Assembly: GCA_016710765.1 (NCBI GenBank)
Contig: JADJUJ010000012.1
Span: 62,001-126,000, forward strand
Length of the DNA: 64,000 bases
From: Lewinellaceae bacterium
GTDB lineage: Bacteria > Bacteroidota > Bacteroidia > Chitinophagales > Saprospiraceae
Direction: 5' to 3'
Positions 45,024-52,635 of the stretch are shown here, piece after piece (within the stretch, counting starts at the first letter, position 1; the number at the start of each line of letters is the position of its first letter). Both the position numbers and the translations under genes were made by a program. Under the pieces are notes generated by a model. It saw only the letters and a program-made list of their open reading frames with translations. It searched no databases and was not told the origin of the DNA.

Positions 45024-45182
45024 AGTAACGATGAAATAACAAGTTCACGATTTCAGGCCAATTATTTTGGTGTTAGGCGACTATCTTTTGAGGCGAATAG
45101 CAGCGCTCTTTAACAAAAAAGATAGGATGGATAACGGCAAAAGAATGGCTTCAAATCGTGAACTTGTTATTTCATCGTTACT
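45024..45182. repeat. Nested-palindrome element, family A copy 4
   Basis: 159 bp with perfect 30-bp terminal inverted repeats (45024-45053, 45153-45182) starting AGTAACGATGAAATAACA. The inner stem is CTATCTTTT/AAAAGATAG and the centre GCGAATAGCAGCGCTCTT. Its outer arms share nothing with copies 1 and 2, yet the centre and the GATGGAT..GGCAAAAGA shoulder are conserved. The right arm contains the stop codon of the next gene. Confidence 0.85.
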
Positions 45183-45792
45183 TAGCTACCATTTTTTTTT
45201 TAATGGTACAGCCTATCGCCCGGGTAAACTCTACATCGGGGTAATCATCGTTGAGCAAGGCTGCAACGGCATCCTCAACATAACGCTTCTTCACAAGGTT
45301 GGGCGCTTCTGCATTGTCGTCAATGGCGCCGATGTAACGTACATACAGGTCTTTGTCGAGCAAAAACACATGAGGGGTTCGCGTAGCGCCAAATTTCTGG
45401 TAAACAGCCTGTTCGCGATCCTGAAGGTAATTAAAGGGGTATCTTTTTTCTTCTGCGCGTTTTTTCATGTTGTCGAAACTGTCTTCCGGAACAATTTCAG
45501 GACTATTGGGATTAATAGCAACTACGGGCACGCCCAGCGGTGCAAATTTCTTGTGCAGGTTAATGATACGCTGCTCATACAACTGCGAGTAAGGGCAGTG
45601 GTTGCAGGTAAACACTACGAGGTAGCCCTTTACATCGGGGTAGCTGGCGAGGGAAACCATCACACCGTCGGTGCTTTGCAGGTTAAAATCCTCGGCCTTA
45701 TCGCCGATGAGGTAAGAGCTGGGGCTGGGGGGCCGCATGGAGAGCAGGAATACTCCTGAGAGTAGAACAAGGATGGAGGCGAGTCTTTTCAT
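45178..45792 (-). CDS. Exported peroxiredoxin/thioredoxin-fold protein
   Basis: The 204-residue protein starts with a hydrophobic signal (MKRLASILVLLSGVFLLSM). The AhpC/TSA-type fold follows: YLIGDKAEDFNLQSTDGVMVSLASYPDVKGYLVVFTCNHCPYSQLYEQRI, with the CNHCPY motif in the peroxidatic position, VPVVAINPN, and FGATRTPHVFLLDKD with the cis-Pro. Similar proteins with C(N/P)HCP motifs are widespread in Bacteroidota and are called thioredoxin-family or redoxin proteins; the substrate is unknown. It lies downstream of a TlpA-like gene on the same strand, forming a small redox pair. The TAA stop (45178-45180) lies in the terminal repeat of the palindromic element, so insertion of that element must have replaced or supplied the gene's end. 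Confidence 0.85.
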   Translation of the reverse strand: MKRLASILVLLSGVFLLSMRPPSPSSYLIGDKAEDFNLQSTDGVMVSLASYPDVKGYLVVFTCNHCPYSQLYEQRIINLHKKFAPLGVPVVAINPNSPEIVPEDSFDNMKKRAEEKRYPFNYLQDREQAVYQKFGATRTPHVFLLDKDLYVRYIGAIDDNAEAPNLVKKRYVEDAVAALLNDDYPDVEFTRAIGCTIKKKMVAK

Positions 45793-45825
45793 GTTAATTA
45801 AATTAAAAGTAATCGGTTATTTGAA

Positions 45826-46332
45826 CTACAAAAACTGTTTGATATAACATTCAAGATCACAGTAATTATCAAACTGGTCTTTGTGAAATCCTTTTTTGTG
45901 TTTGCGCCGATTAAAAACCAAGGTTACCGGGATCGCGCCATCCCAGTTTTCGTTTATTCTAGGTATCCACTCATCAGCATCCTGATCGGCAAGCAGCACT
46001 ACTTCAGAAATCATTTTCCGCTCTTCCAGAAAGGGTCGGAGTCGTTTGTCTTGCTGGCTTTTGAAGTCCAGACTCACCAGAATCACCTTCACTTTTCTGG
46101 ATTTGTACTTTCGCTGCAATGCTTCAAAATAAGGCAACTCCTCTACACATGGCTTGCACCATGTTGCCCAAAAGTTAACCACCAGTACAGGCGCCCTTTC
46201 GCTGCTGATCCGCGCTTCCAGCTGTGCAAAACTATCGTACACAGCAAAGTCAGCCTTTTGCGCTTCTACCATAACTGGTGTACAGAGTATAAAAAAGCAT
46301 GCCAAGAAATCACTGTACAAGTTGAAGCGCAT
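45826..46332 (-). CDS. TlpA/ResA-like thiol-disulfide oxidoreductase
   Basis: I take the ATG at 46330-46332 (MRFNLYSDFLACFFILCTPVMVEAQ), which opens a signal peptide; three or four residues more are possible. The thioredoxin domain has the active site NFWATWCKPCVEELPYFEALQ and the cis-Pro in GAIPVTLVFNR. It is about 168 residues, normal for periplasmic TlpA/ResA-like reductases that keep Cys pairs of other exported proteins reduced. It lies 34 nt upstream of the peroxiredoxin-like gene on the same strand, probably in one transcript. Its client protein is unknown. Confidence 0.88.
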   Translation of the reverse strand: MRFNLYSDFLACFFILCTPVMVEAQKADFAVYDSFAQLEARISSERAPVLVVNFWATWCKPCVEELPYFEALQRKYKSRKVKVILVSLDFKSQQDKRLRPFLEERKMISEVVLLADQDADEWIPRINENWDGAIPVTLVFNRRKHKKGFHKDQFDNYCDLECYIKQFL

Positions 46333-46445
46333 CATATCTGGCAACCAAAAGACCCAAAATCAATGCAAGAAACGTAAATGCTTGCATACAAATGTAAAAT
46401 TTAACATTTACTAGCGCAAAAATAACGTTGTTAACGGGCTGTTAA

Positions 46446-46484
46446 ACAAAAAGCCCTTTGAATCCAGTGATCCAAAGGGCTTTA
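46446..46484 (-). terminator. Intrinsic terminator after the zinc-ribbon gene
   Basis: AAAAAGCCCTTTG and CCAAAGGGCTTT pair around an 11-base loop, and on the minus strand a TTTTTGTTT run follows. It lies 19 nt after the stop codon at 46503. Confidence 0.9.
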
Positions 46485-46502
46485 TTTTATTTCGCATGTT
46501 AA

Positions 46503-47261
46503 TTAGGCTTCGGTAGCCTCTGCATCTGCGTGGGAGATGGAACTGTCGACCAAAATCCGGCCACAGTGCTCGCAAGCAATGATTTTCTTGTGGAGGCCAA
46601 TTTCCAGTTTGATCTGAGGTGGCACATTGTTAAAACAACCACCGCAAGAATTTCGCATCACGTTCACAACAGCCAAGCCATTGCGATAGGTTTTACGCGT
46701 TTTATCGTAGGCCTTAAGCAAACGGTCTTCGATACCCTGACGGGCCTTATCGCTCATCTGATGGAGGCGGGTCTCTTCTTTTTCAGTCTTCTCAATAATA
46801 CCCTGGAGTTCCTGTTTTTTGGCATCCAAATCGGCTTGCTTGGCGGCCATTTTAGCCTCCGCACCGGCAAGGCTGTTTTTCATGCCGTCAATTTTCAACT
46901 TGTGTTCCTTGGTGCGCTTCTCTGCAAGCTTGATGTCCAAACTAGCCAGCTCAATTTCTTTTTGCAGCGCCTCGTACTCCCGATTGTTCTTTACTTCTTC
47001 AAGCTGCTTTTGGTAGCGCTTGATGTTGGTTTCAGCATCTTTGGCGGAGGCCTGCATCTGTGCGACTTCGGCTTCCACTTCTTTGATAGCCTGCTTTGCT
47101 TTCTTAATACGCGTATCCAATCCGACAATTTCATCTTCCAAATCGGCTACCTCCATGGGAAGTTCGCCTCTCAGAATCTGAATTTCATCCAGTTGGGAGT
47201 CGTTCTGCTGCAGGTTCCAGAGCAACTGCAATTTTTCAGCTACGGATGATTCTACGGCCAT
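46503..47261 (-). CDS. Coiled-coil protein with C-terminal C4 zinc ribbon (CT398/DksA-like hook)
   Basis: The 252-residue protein has a long coiled coil at about 35-185 (LEDEIVGLDTRIKKAKQAIKEVEAEVAQMQ ... DAKKQELQGIIEKTEKEETRLHQM). It ends in a zinc ribbon with two CxxC knuckles, CGGCFNNVPPQ and CEHCGRILV. This layout is that of the zf-RING_7/CT398 family, whose members have a hooked coiled coil and bind nucleic acid or flagellar/secretion proteins; the role in Bacteroidota is unknown. It follows the Nif3-like gene by 52 nt on the same strand, a pairing that is common in this phylum (general knowledge), and ends at a strong terminator. Confidence 0.9.
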   Translation of the reverse strand: MAVESSVAEKLQLLWNLQQNDSQLDEIQILRGELPMEVADLEDEIVGLDTRIKKAKQAIKEVEAEVAQMQASAKDAETNIKRYQKQLEEVKNNREYEALQKEIELASLDIKLAEKRTKEHKLKIDGMKNSLAGAEAKMAAKQADLDAKKQELQGIIEKTEKEETRLHQMSDKARQGIEDRLLKAYDKTRKTYRNGLAVVNVMRNSCGGCFNNVPPQIKLEIGLHKKIIACEHCGRILVDSSISHADAEATEA

Positions 47262-47312
47262 TCTATTTTGAGTGTTTGTGATGGGTGAGCGATTTTTAGT
47301 GGCTTTGGGGCA

Positions 47313-48101
47313 CTATAACAAATAATTTACGGGGTTTGTGTTCAACTCCGTGCAATGGAGCGCAAAATTAGGAAATTTTTCACTAATAATGTCGAATAAA
47401 AGTTCAATTGTAAACTGTTCACTTTCGTAATGCCCAACATCGGCTATGATGAGTTGCCCCTCGGCATCAAAAAACTCGTGGTACTTAAAATCAGCGGTAA
47501 CAAAAGCGTCGGCTCCGGCACGCAATGCCTCACCCAGAAGAAAGCTGCCTGATCCGCCACATACAGCCACTTTATGCACCGCCTTGCCGCGAAGGGCCGT
47601 GTACCGAACACATCCCGTTTGTAAAGCCTGCTTCACATGGTGCAAAAAATCAATCTCGGCCATGGGCGTGGGTAAAAAGCCCGTCAAACCAGCACCTACC
47701 AACGCCAAACCTGGCTTTGGCATCAGGATTTCGGTTTGCAACAGCCCGAGTTTCTCGGCTATTTTGCTGTTGACACCCGATTGGTGTACATTATCGAGGT
47801 TTGTATGGATGGCATACAAAGCAACGCCCTGTTGAATCGCCGATATAACGGTCCTTTCTACATAGTTGGCGCCATTGAAGCGTTTTAGTCCGCGAAAAAC
47901 GATGGGATGATGGGCCACAATCAGGTTACAACCCTTAGATACAGCCTCCTCCACGATGGCTTCGGTGGAATCCAGGCAAAACAGCACGCCACTTACCTCC
48001 GTATGCGGGTTTCCAACGATCAATCCGGCGTTGTCGTACGATTCTTGCAAATACGGCGGTGCGATATGCTCCAATACCTGCGTAAAATCCTGAATCCTCA
48101 T
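47313..48101 (-). CDS. Nif3-like dinuclear metal-centre protein
   Basis: The 262-residue cytosolic protein has NIF3 family motifs: YDNAGLIVGN, CLDSTEAIVEEAVSKGCNLIVAHHPIVFRGLK (metal-binding His pair), YAIHTNLDNVHQ, VAVCGGSGSFLLGEAL, and C-terminal DVGHYESEQFTIELL with His and Glu ligands. The family has been annotated as GTP cyclohydrolase type 2, but its general role is unresolved. It is the first gene of a two-gene unit with the zinc-ribbon protein, and tatA is divergent upstream. The usual PII-like insert seen in some longer members is absent, consistent with the short form. Confidence 0.92.
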   Translation of the reverse strand: MRIQDFTQVLEHIAPPYLQESYDNAGLIVGNPHTEVSGVLFCLDSTEAIVEEAVSKGCNLIVAHHPIVFRGLKRFNGANYVERTVISAIQQGVALYAIHTNLDNVHQSGVNSKIAEKLGLLQTEILMPKPGLALVGAGLTGFLPTPMAEIDFLHHVKQALQTGCVRYTALRGKAVHKVAVCGGSGSFLLGEALRAGADAFVTADFKYHEFFDAEGQLIIADVGHYESEQFTIELLFDIISEKFPNFALHCTELNTNPVNYLL

Positions 48102-48164
48102 GCTCGAATTGTTTGTTTCGGGTAAAATTCCATTAATTTCCTGACATTTAATTAGGGCATGACG

Positions 48165-48172
48165 TAACTTTG
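48165..48172 (+). promoter_or_regulatory. -7 box TAACTTTG for tatA
   Basis: TAACTTTG matches TAnnTTTG and sits 73 nt before the ATG at 48246, giving a leader of about 69 nt. A TTTAATTAG about 17 bp upstream could stand for the -33 region. Confidence 0.5.
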
Positions 48173-48245
48173 TCTTAAATTAAAGGTCAAACAAGCCATA
48201 GCAGGCCAGTTTTAACCCATTTCGACACATTTAAACCATCATACA

Positions 48246-48461
48246 ATGACTGTAATGTTTTTATTTCTCAGTAGTCTCGGTGGAGGTGAGTTAACCCTCA
48301 TTTTCCTCGTGGTACTTCTTCTTTTTGGTGGCAACAAGATTCCCGAGCTGATGCGCGGACTTGGAAAAGGCATTCGTGAATTCAACAATGCCAAAAATGC
48401 TGTAGAAGACGAATTCCGCCAGGGCATGCGCGATGCAGAGAAAAAATCGGTAGACAAGTAA
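48246..48461 (+). CDS. tatA: Sec-independent protein translocase TatA/E
   Basis: This is a 71-residue protein with the TatA plan: a short N-terminal transmembrane helix (LSSLGGGELTLIFLVVLLLFGGNKIPELMRGLGKG), the FGGNKIPEL hinge and an amphipathic helix with KGIREFNNAKNAVEDEF, then a short charged tail. TatA oligomers form the path by which TatBC passes folded twin-arginine substrates across the inner membrane. tatC is not in this window. It is expressed alone, with a -7 box upstream and a terminator downstream. Confidence 0.93.
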   Translation: MTVMFLFLSSLGGGELTLIFLVVLLLFGGNKIPELMRGLGKGIREFNNAKNAVEDEFRQGMRDAEKKSVDK

Positions 48462-48486
48462 CTCCTACGACAGCGTAAAACCCTTG

Positions 48487-48561
48487 AGGGGCAAAGTGTA
48501 CCCCGTTTCGATCAGGCAACGAGTTATTGTTCCTGAGAAACGGGTGCGTTTTGCCCCTTTT
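48487..48561 (+). terminator. Terminator downstream of tatA
   Basis: GGGGCAAAGTGTACCCCGTTTC pairs with GAAACGGGTGCGTTTTGCCCC over about 20 bp with a small internal mismatch and a loop of about 27 bases, followed by TTTTTA. It lies 26 nt after the stop codon. dnaB ends just beyond on the other strand. Confidence 0.75.
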
Positions 48562-48631
48562 TATGTGCGTTAACTTCGACGGCAACAGGGTTTAAACGAC
48601 AGATCATTATACCTATCGGATACCGTCCTGA

Positions 48632-51451
48632 TTAGAACGGAATATCTTCATCCTTGTTCATTCTCGATTGGAGCGAAACAATACCCCCGGGTTGAAACGG
48701 GCCGGCGAGCGGGTCGTCCAGCCCTGCAAAGGCCGGATCATCGAGGTTGCCGAACTTGGCAAACTGGTCAGTAAATTTAAGCCTGACGGTGTCGAGGGCG
48801 CCGTTACGGTGTTTGGCGATAATTACCTCGGCAACTCTTTTCAAACTCTGACCGTTTTCATCCTCGAGGATCTGGTAATATTCCGGGCGGTAGATGAAGC
48901 CCACAATGTCTGCATCCTGCTCAATTGCGCCAGAATTATGGCAAACAATACCTTCAGCAAGCCAATTTGAAGTTGTCGACACCGTTAAGTCAAAAACTTC
49001 TTGCTGACCCACAGGCTCAATACTTACAATTTTATCCCAGAACAAATCACTATTGGCCAGATTTTTCAGATCATCGTCCTGCAAAATGTCAGCGTATTCA
49101 TCCAAAACCTGTCTTGATGGTGAGAAGTTAAAATGAGCAGTGCCACCGTAACTAGTGTTCCGAATCGCAGCCATTTTTCTCCCTGAAATTCCCTGCTCGG
49201 CCATATTTGATCGTACCAAGTCAAAAACTTCCATTGGTATAGTGTCCGAATTGGTATTCCTGTTTTTGGCACTAAGATGAACCGCGATGGCTTGTGCTTT
49301 TTCAATTTTTTCCCCAAAGGCACCTATTTCTCTTAAAAAAAGCATTTGGTCCTCTTTACCTGAAACATCAACAGTATACATTGGCTTGTATGTTGGATGT
49401 ACAGTTATTCGGATGCGCGCAACAATTCCGAATCGAAGCAGCAATAAGGCTACATCGTCTGCCAACTGTCGGCTATTACTCGAAAAAGCGATGCGTGGCG
49501 CCGTGCGTTGTTTGCCGGAAGGCACGTAATACGTTCCATCCGTTGCCCACAAATGCTGTAGAAAAAGCGCAATTTGCCTGTTACTTAACGTGAAAATATC
49601 AGCCGGAACATGCTTTTCATGCGAGCGCTGATTAAATACATGCAGATCGCGAAGCCATAAGTTAACTCCAGCAGGACGCCATCTGTTGCCATTGCCGCTA
49701 AAAACAAGTTGATGCCAATTGCCTTTCCCTGGATGTTTGTTGACCTGAACACCAAATTTTTCTGCAGCACGGCGCACCACCAGACTATTAGCCTCAGACG
49801 CTGTGGTATATCGCAAGGGCTGGCCTTTAAGATAACTGCCATCACCAATCAGGTGGGCTAACAAAACAAGGGCGTGCTCCTCCCAGACAGAAACTTGTTT
49901 AGGCTCAGGAAGAATCCTGGCAATGGCTATTCTGTCACCCGGCTTTAAGGAGGCTACCGTCTGCCAACCCTTCAACGCCATCAGCCGGTGGTCTTCAGTG
50001 GCAGTTATTTTACGTCCGCTTGACAGACTTATCTCATATACTGGCTTTTCCCCTACTGGCCAAGCCAAATTGGAAGTTTGAATGCCAAGTTTCAAGGAGT
50101 CGGGCGCAATCGATAGCAAATCAGAGGGCTTTCCTACAATGTCTTTTATTTGTACTGGCCTGCCATCGGCTAAAAGCACCCTGGTAGTTCCCGCTACACA
50201 TTCACGTAGGTCACTCAACTGCGGGCGCTTGCTGCCTCCCCGGGTTTCAACCGCACGGCTCAACTGCGACAGTGCAATCACCGGGACCGCCAATTCTTTG
50301 GCCATGTTTTTCAGGGCCCGGGAAATACCGGCAATCTCCTGCTCCCGATTGGCATTCTTGTTGTTTTCGGAGGCGCCAGTCATCAACTGCAAGTAGTCGA
50401 TAATCACCAACTGAATATCGTGTTGCATCTTCAGTCGCCTGCACTTGGCCCGAAGTTCAAAAATATTGATGCCCGGCGTATCGTCAATAAACACCGGAAC
50501 GCTGCTGAGGCGCTCAACGGTGGTTTGCAATTGCTGCCATTCGTATTCTTCCAGTTTACCGTTGCGCATTTTGGAGCCGGGAATTTCTGCTTCCATAGAA
50601 ATCAGACGTTGCACCAACTGGGTATTGGCCATTTCAAGGGAGAAAAGGGCAACAGGCTTTTGAAAGTCCTTCGCAGCATTGAGCGTCATGGCCAGTACCA
50701 GAGAGGTCTTACCCATACCTGGGCGGGCGGCCAGGATGATCAGGTCGGAAGGTTGCCAGCCGGAGGTGAGCCGATCGAGGTCGGTAAATCCGGTAGGAAC
50801 ACCGGTAAGCCCGTCGGCTTTGCGCGACAATTCCTCCACTTGCTTGAGTACACGGCTCGAAAGGGTACTCATCGTTTCAAACGTCCGGCTGAGGTTGTTT
50901 TGGGTAATGGCAAACAGCCCTTTTTCTGCCTCGTCCAGAAGGTTGAATACATCCGTCGTATCCTCGTAGGCGTCGCGGATGGTCTTGGTACTGACACTGA
51001 TCAGTTCGCGCTGAATCTGCTTCTGCGCGATGATACGGGCATGGTACTCAATGTTGGCTGCAGAGGCAATCCGGTTGGTCAGTTCCACCAGGTAATAACC
51101 ACCGCCAATTTTTTCCAAATCGCCCGATTTTCGGAGTTCCTCGGTTACGGTAAGTATGTCGACCGGGTTGGAGCGTTCGAACAGCTTAATGATCGCCCGA
51201 TAGATGTGCTGGTGTGATTCCAGGTAAAAACTCTCCGGGCGCAGGATATCCATGACGATAGGGAGTGCTTCACGGTCGAGCATGAGCGCACCCAACACCG
51301 CTTCTTCCAGTGGAAGTGCCTGCGGTTGTACTTTTCCAAACACGTAATTGGATAAATTATCCGAATTGGAAGGGGTGTTGCGTTTTCCCTTTCCACCGGA
51401 ACCGGACGACTGTGCGCCCCCGCTTTTCTCAAAATCATTGCTGTTCTGCAT
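48632..51451 (-). CDS. dnaB: Replicative DNA helicase DnaB with embedded intein
   Basis: The mature DnaB is about 517 residues: an N-terminal domain (PLEEAVLGALMLDREALPIVMDIL), a linker, and a RecA-type domain with Walker A ARPGMGKT (242-249), a Walker B segment (LVIIDYLQLM) and ALSQLSRAVETR. A 422-residue intein (418-839) interrupts it between SDLRE and SGAIEQDAD. This is the hexameric helicase of the replisome. The C-terminus has FIYRPEYYQ and KHRNGALDTVRLKF, as in other DnaB. The Ser after the intein would act as the +1 nucleophile. A -7 box TACGTTTG lies 21 nt upstream of the ATG, with a DnaA-box cluster farther upstream. Confidence 0.95.
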   Translation of the reverse strand: MQNSNDFEKSGGAQSSGSGGKGKRNTPSNSDNLSNYVFGKVQPQALPLEEAVLGALMLDREALPIVMDILRPESFYLESHQHIYRAIIKLFERSNPVDILTVTEELRKSGDLEKIGGGYYLVELTNRIASAANIEYHARIIAQKQIQRELISVSTKTIRDAYEDTTDVFNLLDEAEKGLFAITQNNLSRTFETMSTLSSRVLKQVEELSRKADGLTGVPTGFTDLDRLTSGWQPSDLIILAARPGMGKTSLVLAMTLNAAKDFQKPVALFSLEMANTQLVQRLISMEAEIPGSKMRNGKLEEYEWQQLQTTVERLSSVPVFIDDTPGINIFELRAKCRRLKMQHDIQLVIIDYLQLMTGASENNKNANREQEIAGISRALKNMAKELAVPVIALSQLSRAVETRGGSKRPQLSDLRECVAGTTRVLLADGRPVQIKDIVGKPSDLLSIAPDSLKLGIQTSNLAWPVGEKPVYEISLSSGRKITATEDHRLMALKGWQTVASLKPGDRIAIARILPEPKQVSVWEEHALVLLAHLIGDGSYLKGQPLRYTTASEANSLVVRRAAEKFGVQVNKHPGKGNWHQLVFSGNGNRWRPAGVNLWLRDLHVFNQRSHEKHVPADIFTLSNRQIALFLQHLWATDGTYYVPSGKQRTAPRIAFSSNSRQLADDVALLLLRFGIVARIRITVHPTYKPMYTVDVSGKEDQMLFLREIGAFGEKIEKAQAIAVHLSAKNRNTNSDTIPMEVFDLVRSNMAEQGISGRKMAAIRNTSYGGTAHFNFSPSRQVLDEYADILQDDDLKNLANSDLFWDKIVSIEPVGQQEVFDLTVSTTSNWLAEGIVCHNSGAIEQDADIVGFIYRPEYYQILEDENGQSLKRVAEVIIAKHRNGALDTVRLKFTDQFAKFGNLDDPAFAGLDDPLAGPFQPGGIVSLQSRMNKDEDIPF
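48935..50200 (-). other. Intein with LAGLIDADG homing endonuclease inside DnaB
   Basis: This is codons 418-839 of the dnaB frame. The splicing blocks are complete: Cys1 in CVAGTTRVLLADG, the block B TxxH in ITATEDHRLMALKGW, and the end VFDLTVSTTSNWLAEGIVCHN with penultimate His and last Asn, followed by Ser+1. Between them lie two LAGLIDADG-type motifs, LLAHLIGDGSYL and FLQHLWATDGTYY, each with its catalytic acidic residue, so the homing endonuclease may be active. The element is spliced at protein level and propagates by cutting intein-free dnaB alleles. Confidence 0.95.
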
Positions 51452-51471
51452 ACCTCGCGCTTAATATTACA

Positions 51472-51479
51472 CAAACGTA
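51472..51479 (-). promoter_or_regulatory. -7 box TACGTTTG for dnaB
   Basis: On the minus strand TACGTTTG matches TAnnTTTG exactly and ends 20 nt before the ATG at 51451. TTTTTTGG lies about 12 bp upstream, closer than the common -33 spacing. Confidence 0.5.
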
Positions 51480-51531
51480 CTTTTCTGCATCCAAAAAATG
51501 GCATTCCAAACATTCCGTATTAGTGGAAAAC

Positions 51532-51608
51532 TGTGGAAAACCAAAAATGATGTGTGGAAAACTGGATTTTTTTGCCTAGTTATCCACATCGACTATGGCT
51601 TATCAACA
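51532..51608. promoter_or_regulatory. Cluster of DnaA boxes upstream of dnaB (candidate origin or DnaA-controlled promoter)
   Basis: Within 77 bp are TTATCCACA (51580-51588, perfect consensus), two TTTTCCACA on the minus strand (51532-51540, 51553-51561), and TTATCAACA (51600-51608, one mismatch). Another near-match (TAGTGGAAAAC) lies at about 51521. All but the last fit TTWTNCACA. AT-rich sequence follows at 51620-51680. It lies 80-160 bp upstream of dnaB on the minus strand. It could be the chromosomal origin, a DnaA-regulated promoter of dnaB, or a DnaA-titrating site. Confidence 0.6.
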
Positions 51609-51732
51609 GTCCGGCGGGTACAATTATGGATTTTGGCTATCTGTTAAAGAGATGAAAAATAAGGGATTAGGCTTAACAAGGCTCCGACAAATACCCCTAC
51701 ATCGGGGTGTTCCGTGTTAAGAGAACATTAAG

Positions 51733-52302
51733 TCAAAGAAAAATCAGTGTGTGCAAAAAAACTTGGAATGGTATTTTTTGCACTAAAGATAATACACAAT
51801 GTTTTAAAAAGCAAGCAGTACTTGTTTGAAATTGCAAGGCTGCTATTCTGTTTTCAATTCGTGCATATCTGAGTAGTAAATCAGTTCCCTGGCTGCCATC
51901 CGTCGTACGGGCAAAACGCCGCTCCAGACCAAAATTCCCCACCGAGGTCCTTATTTTTTCGATCACCATTACCTCCCCCACATTTTGCAGTTGCTGGATA
52001 AAATCACCTTGCGCAAAATCTACGAGGTGCTGCAGGCGCCAATCCGCCGGCTGGTATTCGAAGGGCTGGGAAGGCAAACCCTGGTTGGTCTCTTCCACCG
52101 ATTTTTCGCCGCTCAGCGGCCAGTGAATGTGCGCCATTTGAAACACACTGTCCTGGTGAAATTTTTGGTAAAATGCCATAAAATCAGCTGGCATCGCGGT
52201 ATTGCCAACTTCTGCCGATTGTATGCTGGCCGACGAGCTGTTAGATTGTTTACAACTTCCGAGCAAAACGCTGATGATGATACTGATACAAAGAAATCGC
52301 AT
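51733..52302 (-). CDS. DUF4348-like lipoprotein (C-terminus frameshifted)
   Basis: The N-terminus MRFLCISIIISVLLGSC is a lipoprotein signal with lipobox LLGSC followed by KQSNSSSAS. The core ADFMAFYQKFHQDSVFQMAHIHWPLSG ... YQPADWRLQHLVDF and KIRTSVGNFGLERRFARTTDG resembles the DUF4348 family (DFxxFxxKFxxDSxFQxxRxxFPL). The last about 40 residues are out of frame. Adding one base near 51893-51900 gives ARELIYYSDMHELKTE with a stop at 51843-51845, so the real protein is about 153 residues and ends at 51843. It is attached to the outer membrane or periplasmic face. Function unknown. Confidence 0.75.
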   Translation of the reverse strand: MRFLCISIIISVLLGSCKQSNSSSASIQSAEVGNTAMPADFMAFYQKFHQDSVFQMAHIHWPLSGEKSVEETNQGLPSQPFEYQPADWRLQHLVDFAQGDFIQQLQNVGEVMVIEKIRTSVGNFGLERRFARTTDGSQGTDLLLRYARIENRIAALQFQTSTACFLKHCVLSLVQKIPFQVFLHTLIFL

Positions 52303-52355
52303 GGTTTATTTCAATTTTAACGAATAGAATATCCGGCTGCTAAGTAACGATGAAA

Positions 52356-52512
52356 TACATTGTAACCTAAGTTGTTTGATGTTTTGGATAGAAGATTTTG
52401 GCTACAGGCAAGGCTATTTTTGTGTGAATAGCAGCACTATTCTCCTAAAAACAGCCGATGCATGGTGTCAAAAGATTCAGCCAAAATGCAATAAAACTTA
52501 GGTTACAATGTA
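52356..52512. repeat. Nested-palindrome element, family A copy 3
   Basis: 157 bp with arms TACATTGTAACCTAAGTT and AACTTAGGTTACAATGTA, inner stem GGCTATTTTT/AAAAACAGCC, and centre GTGAATAGCAGCACTATTC. The 13 bp before it (AGTAACGATGAAA, 52343-52355) are identical to the start of the terminal repeat of copy 4, suggesting a composite or an older element at the same place. It fills the upstream region of the AddA-like gene. Confidence 0.85.
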
Positions 52513-52635
52513 CTAGGGTACCCAGCTTTGTTATGCTTGAAACGCAAAGTTCCAGCTTATATTTGCTGGGAGCCGGGCAATGTGGGATAAAACACCCTGC
52601 TCCGCTGGCTATAAACGTCCAAATTCATCCCCTGC

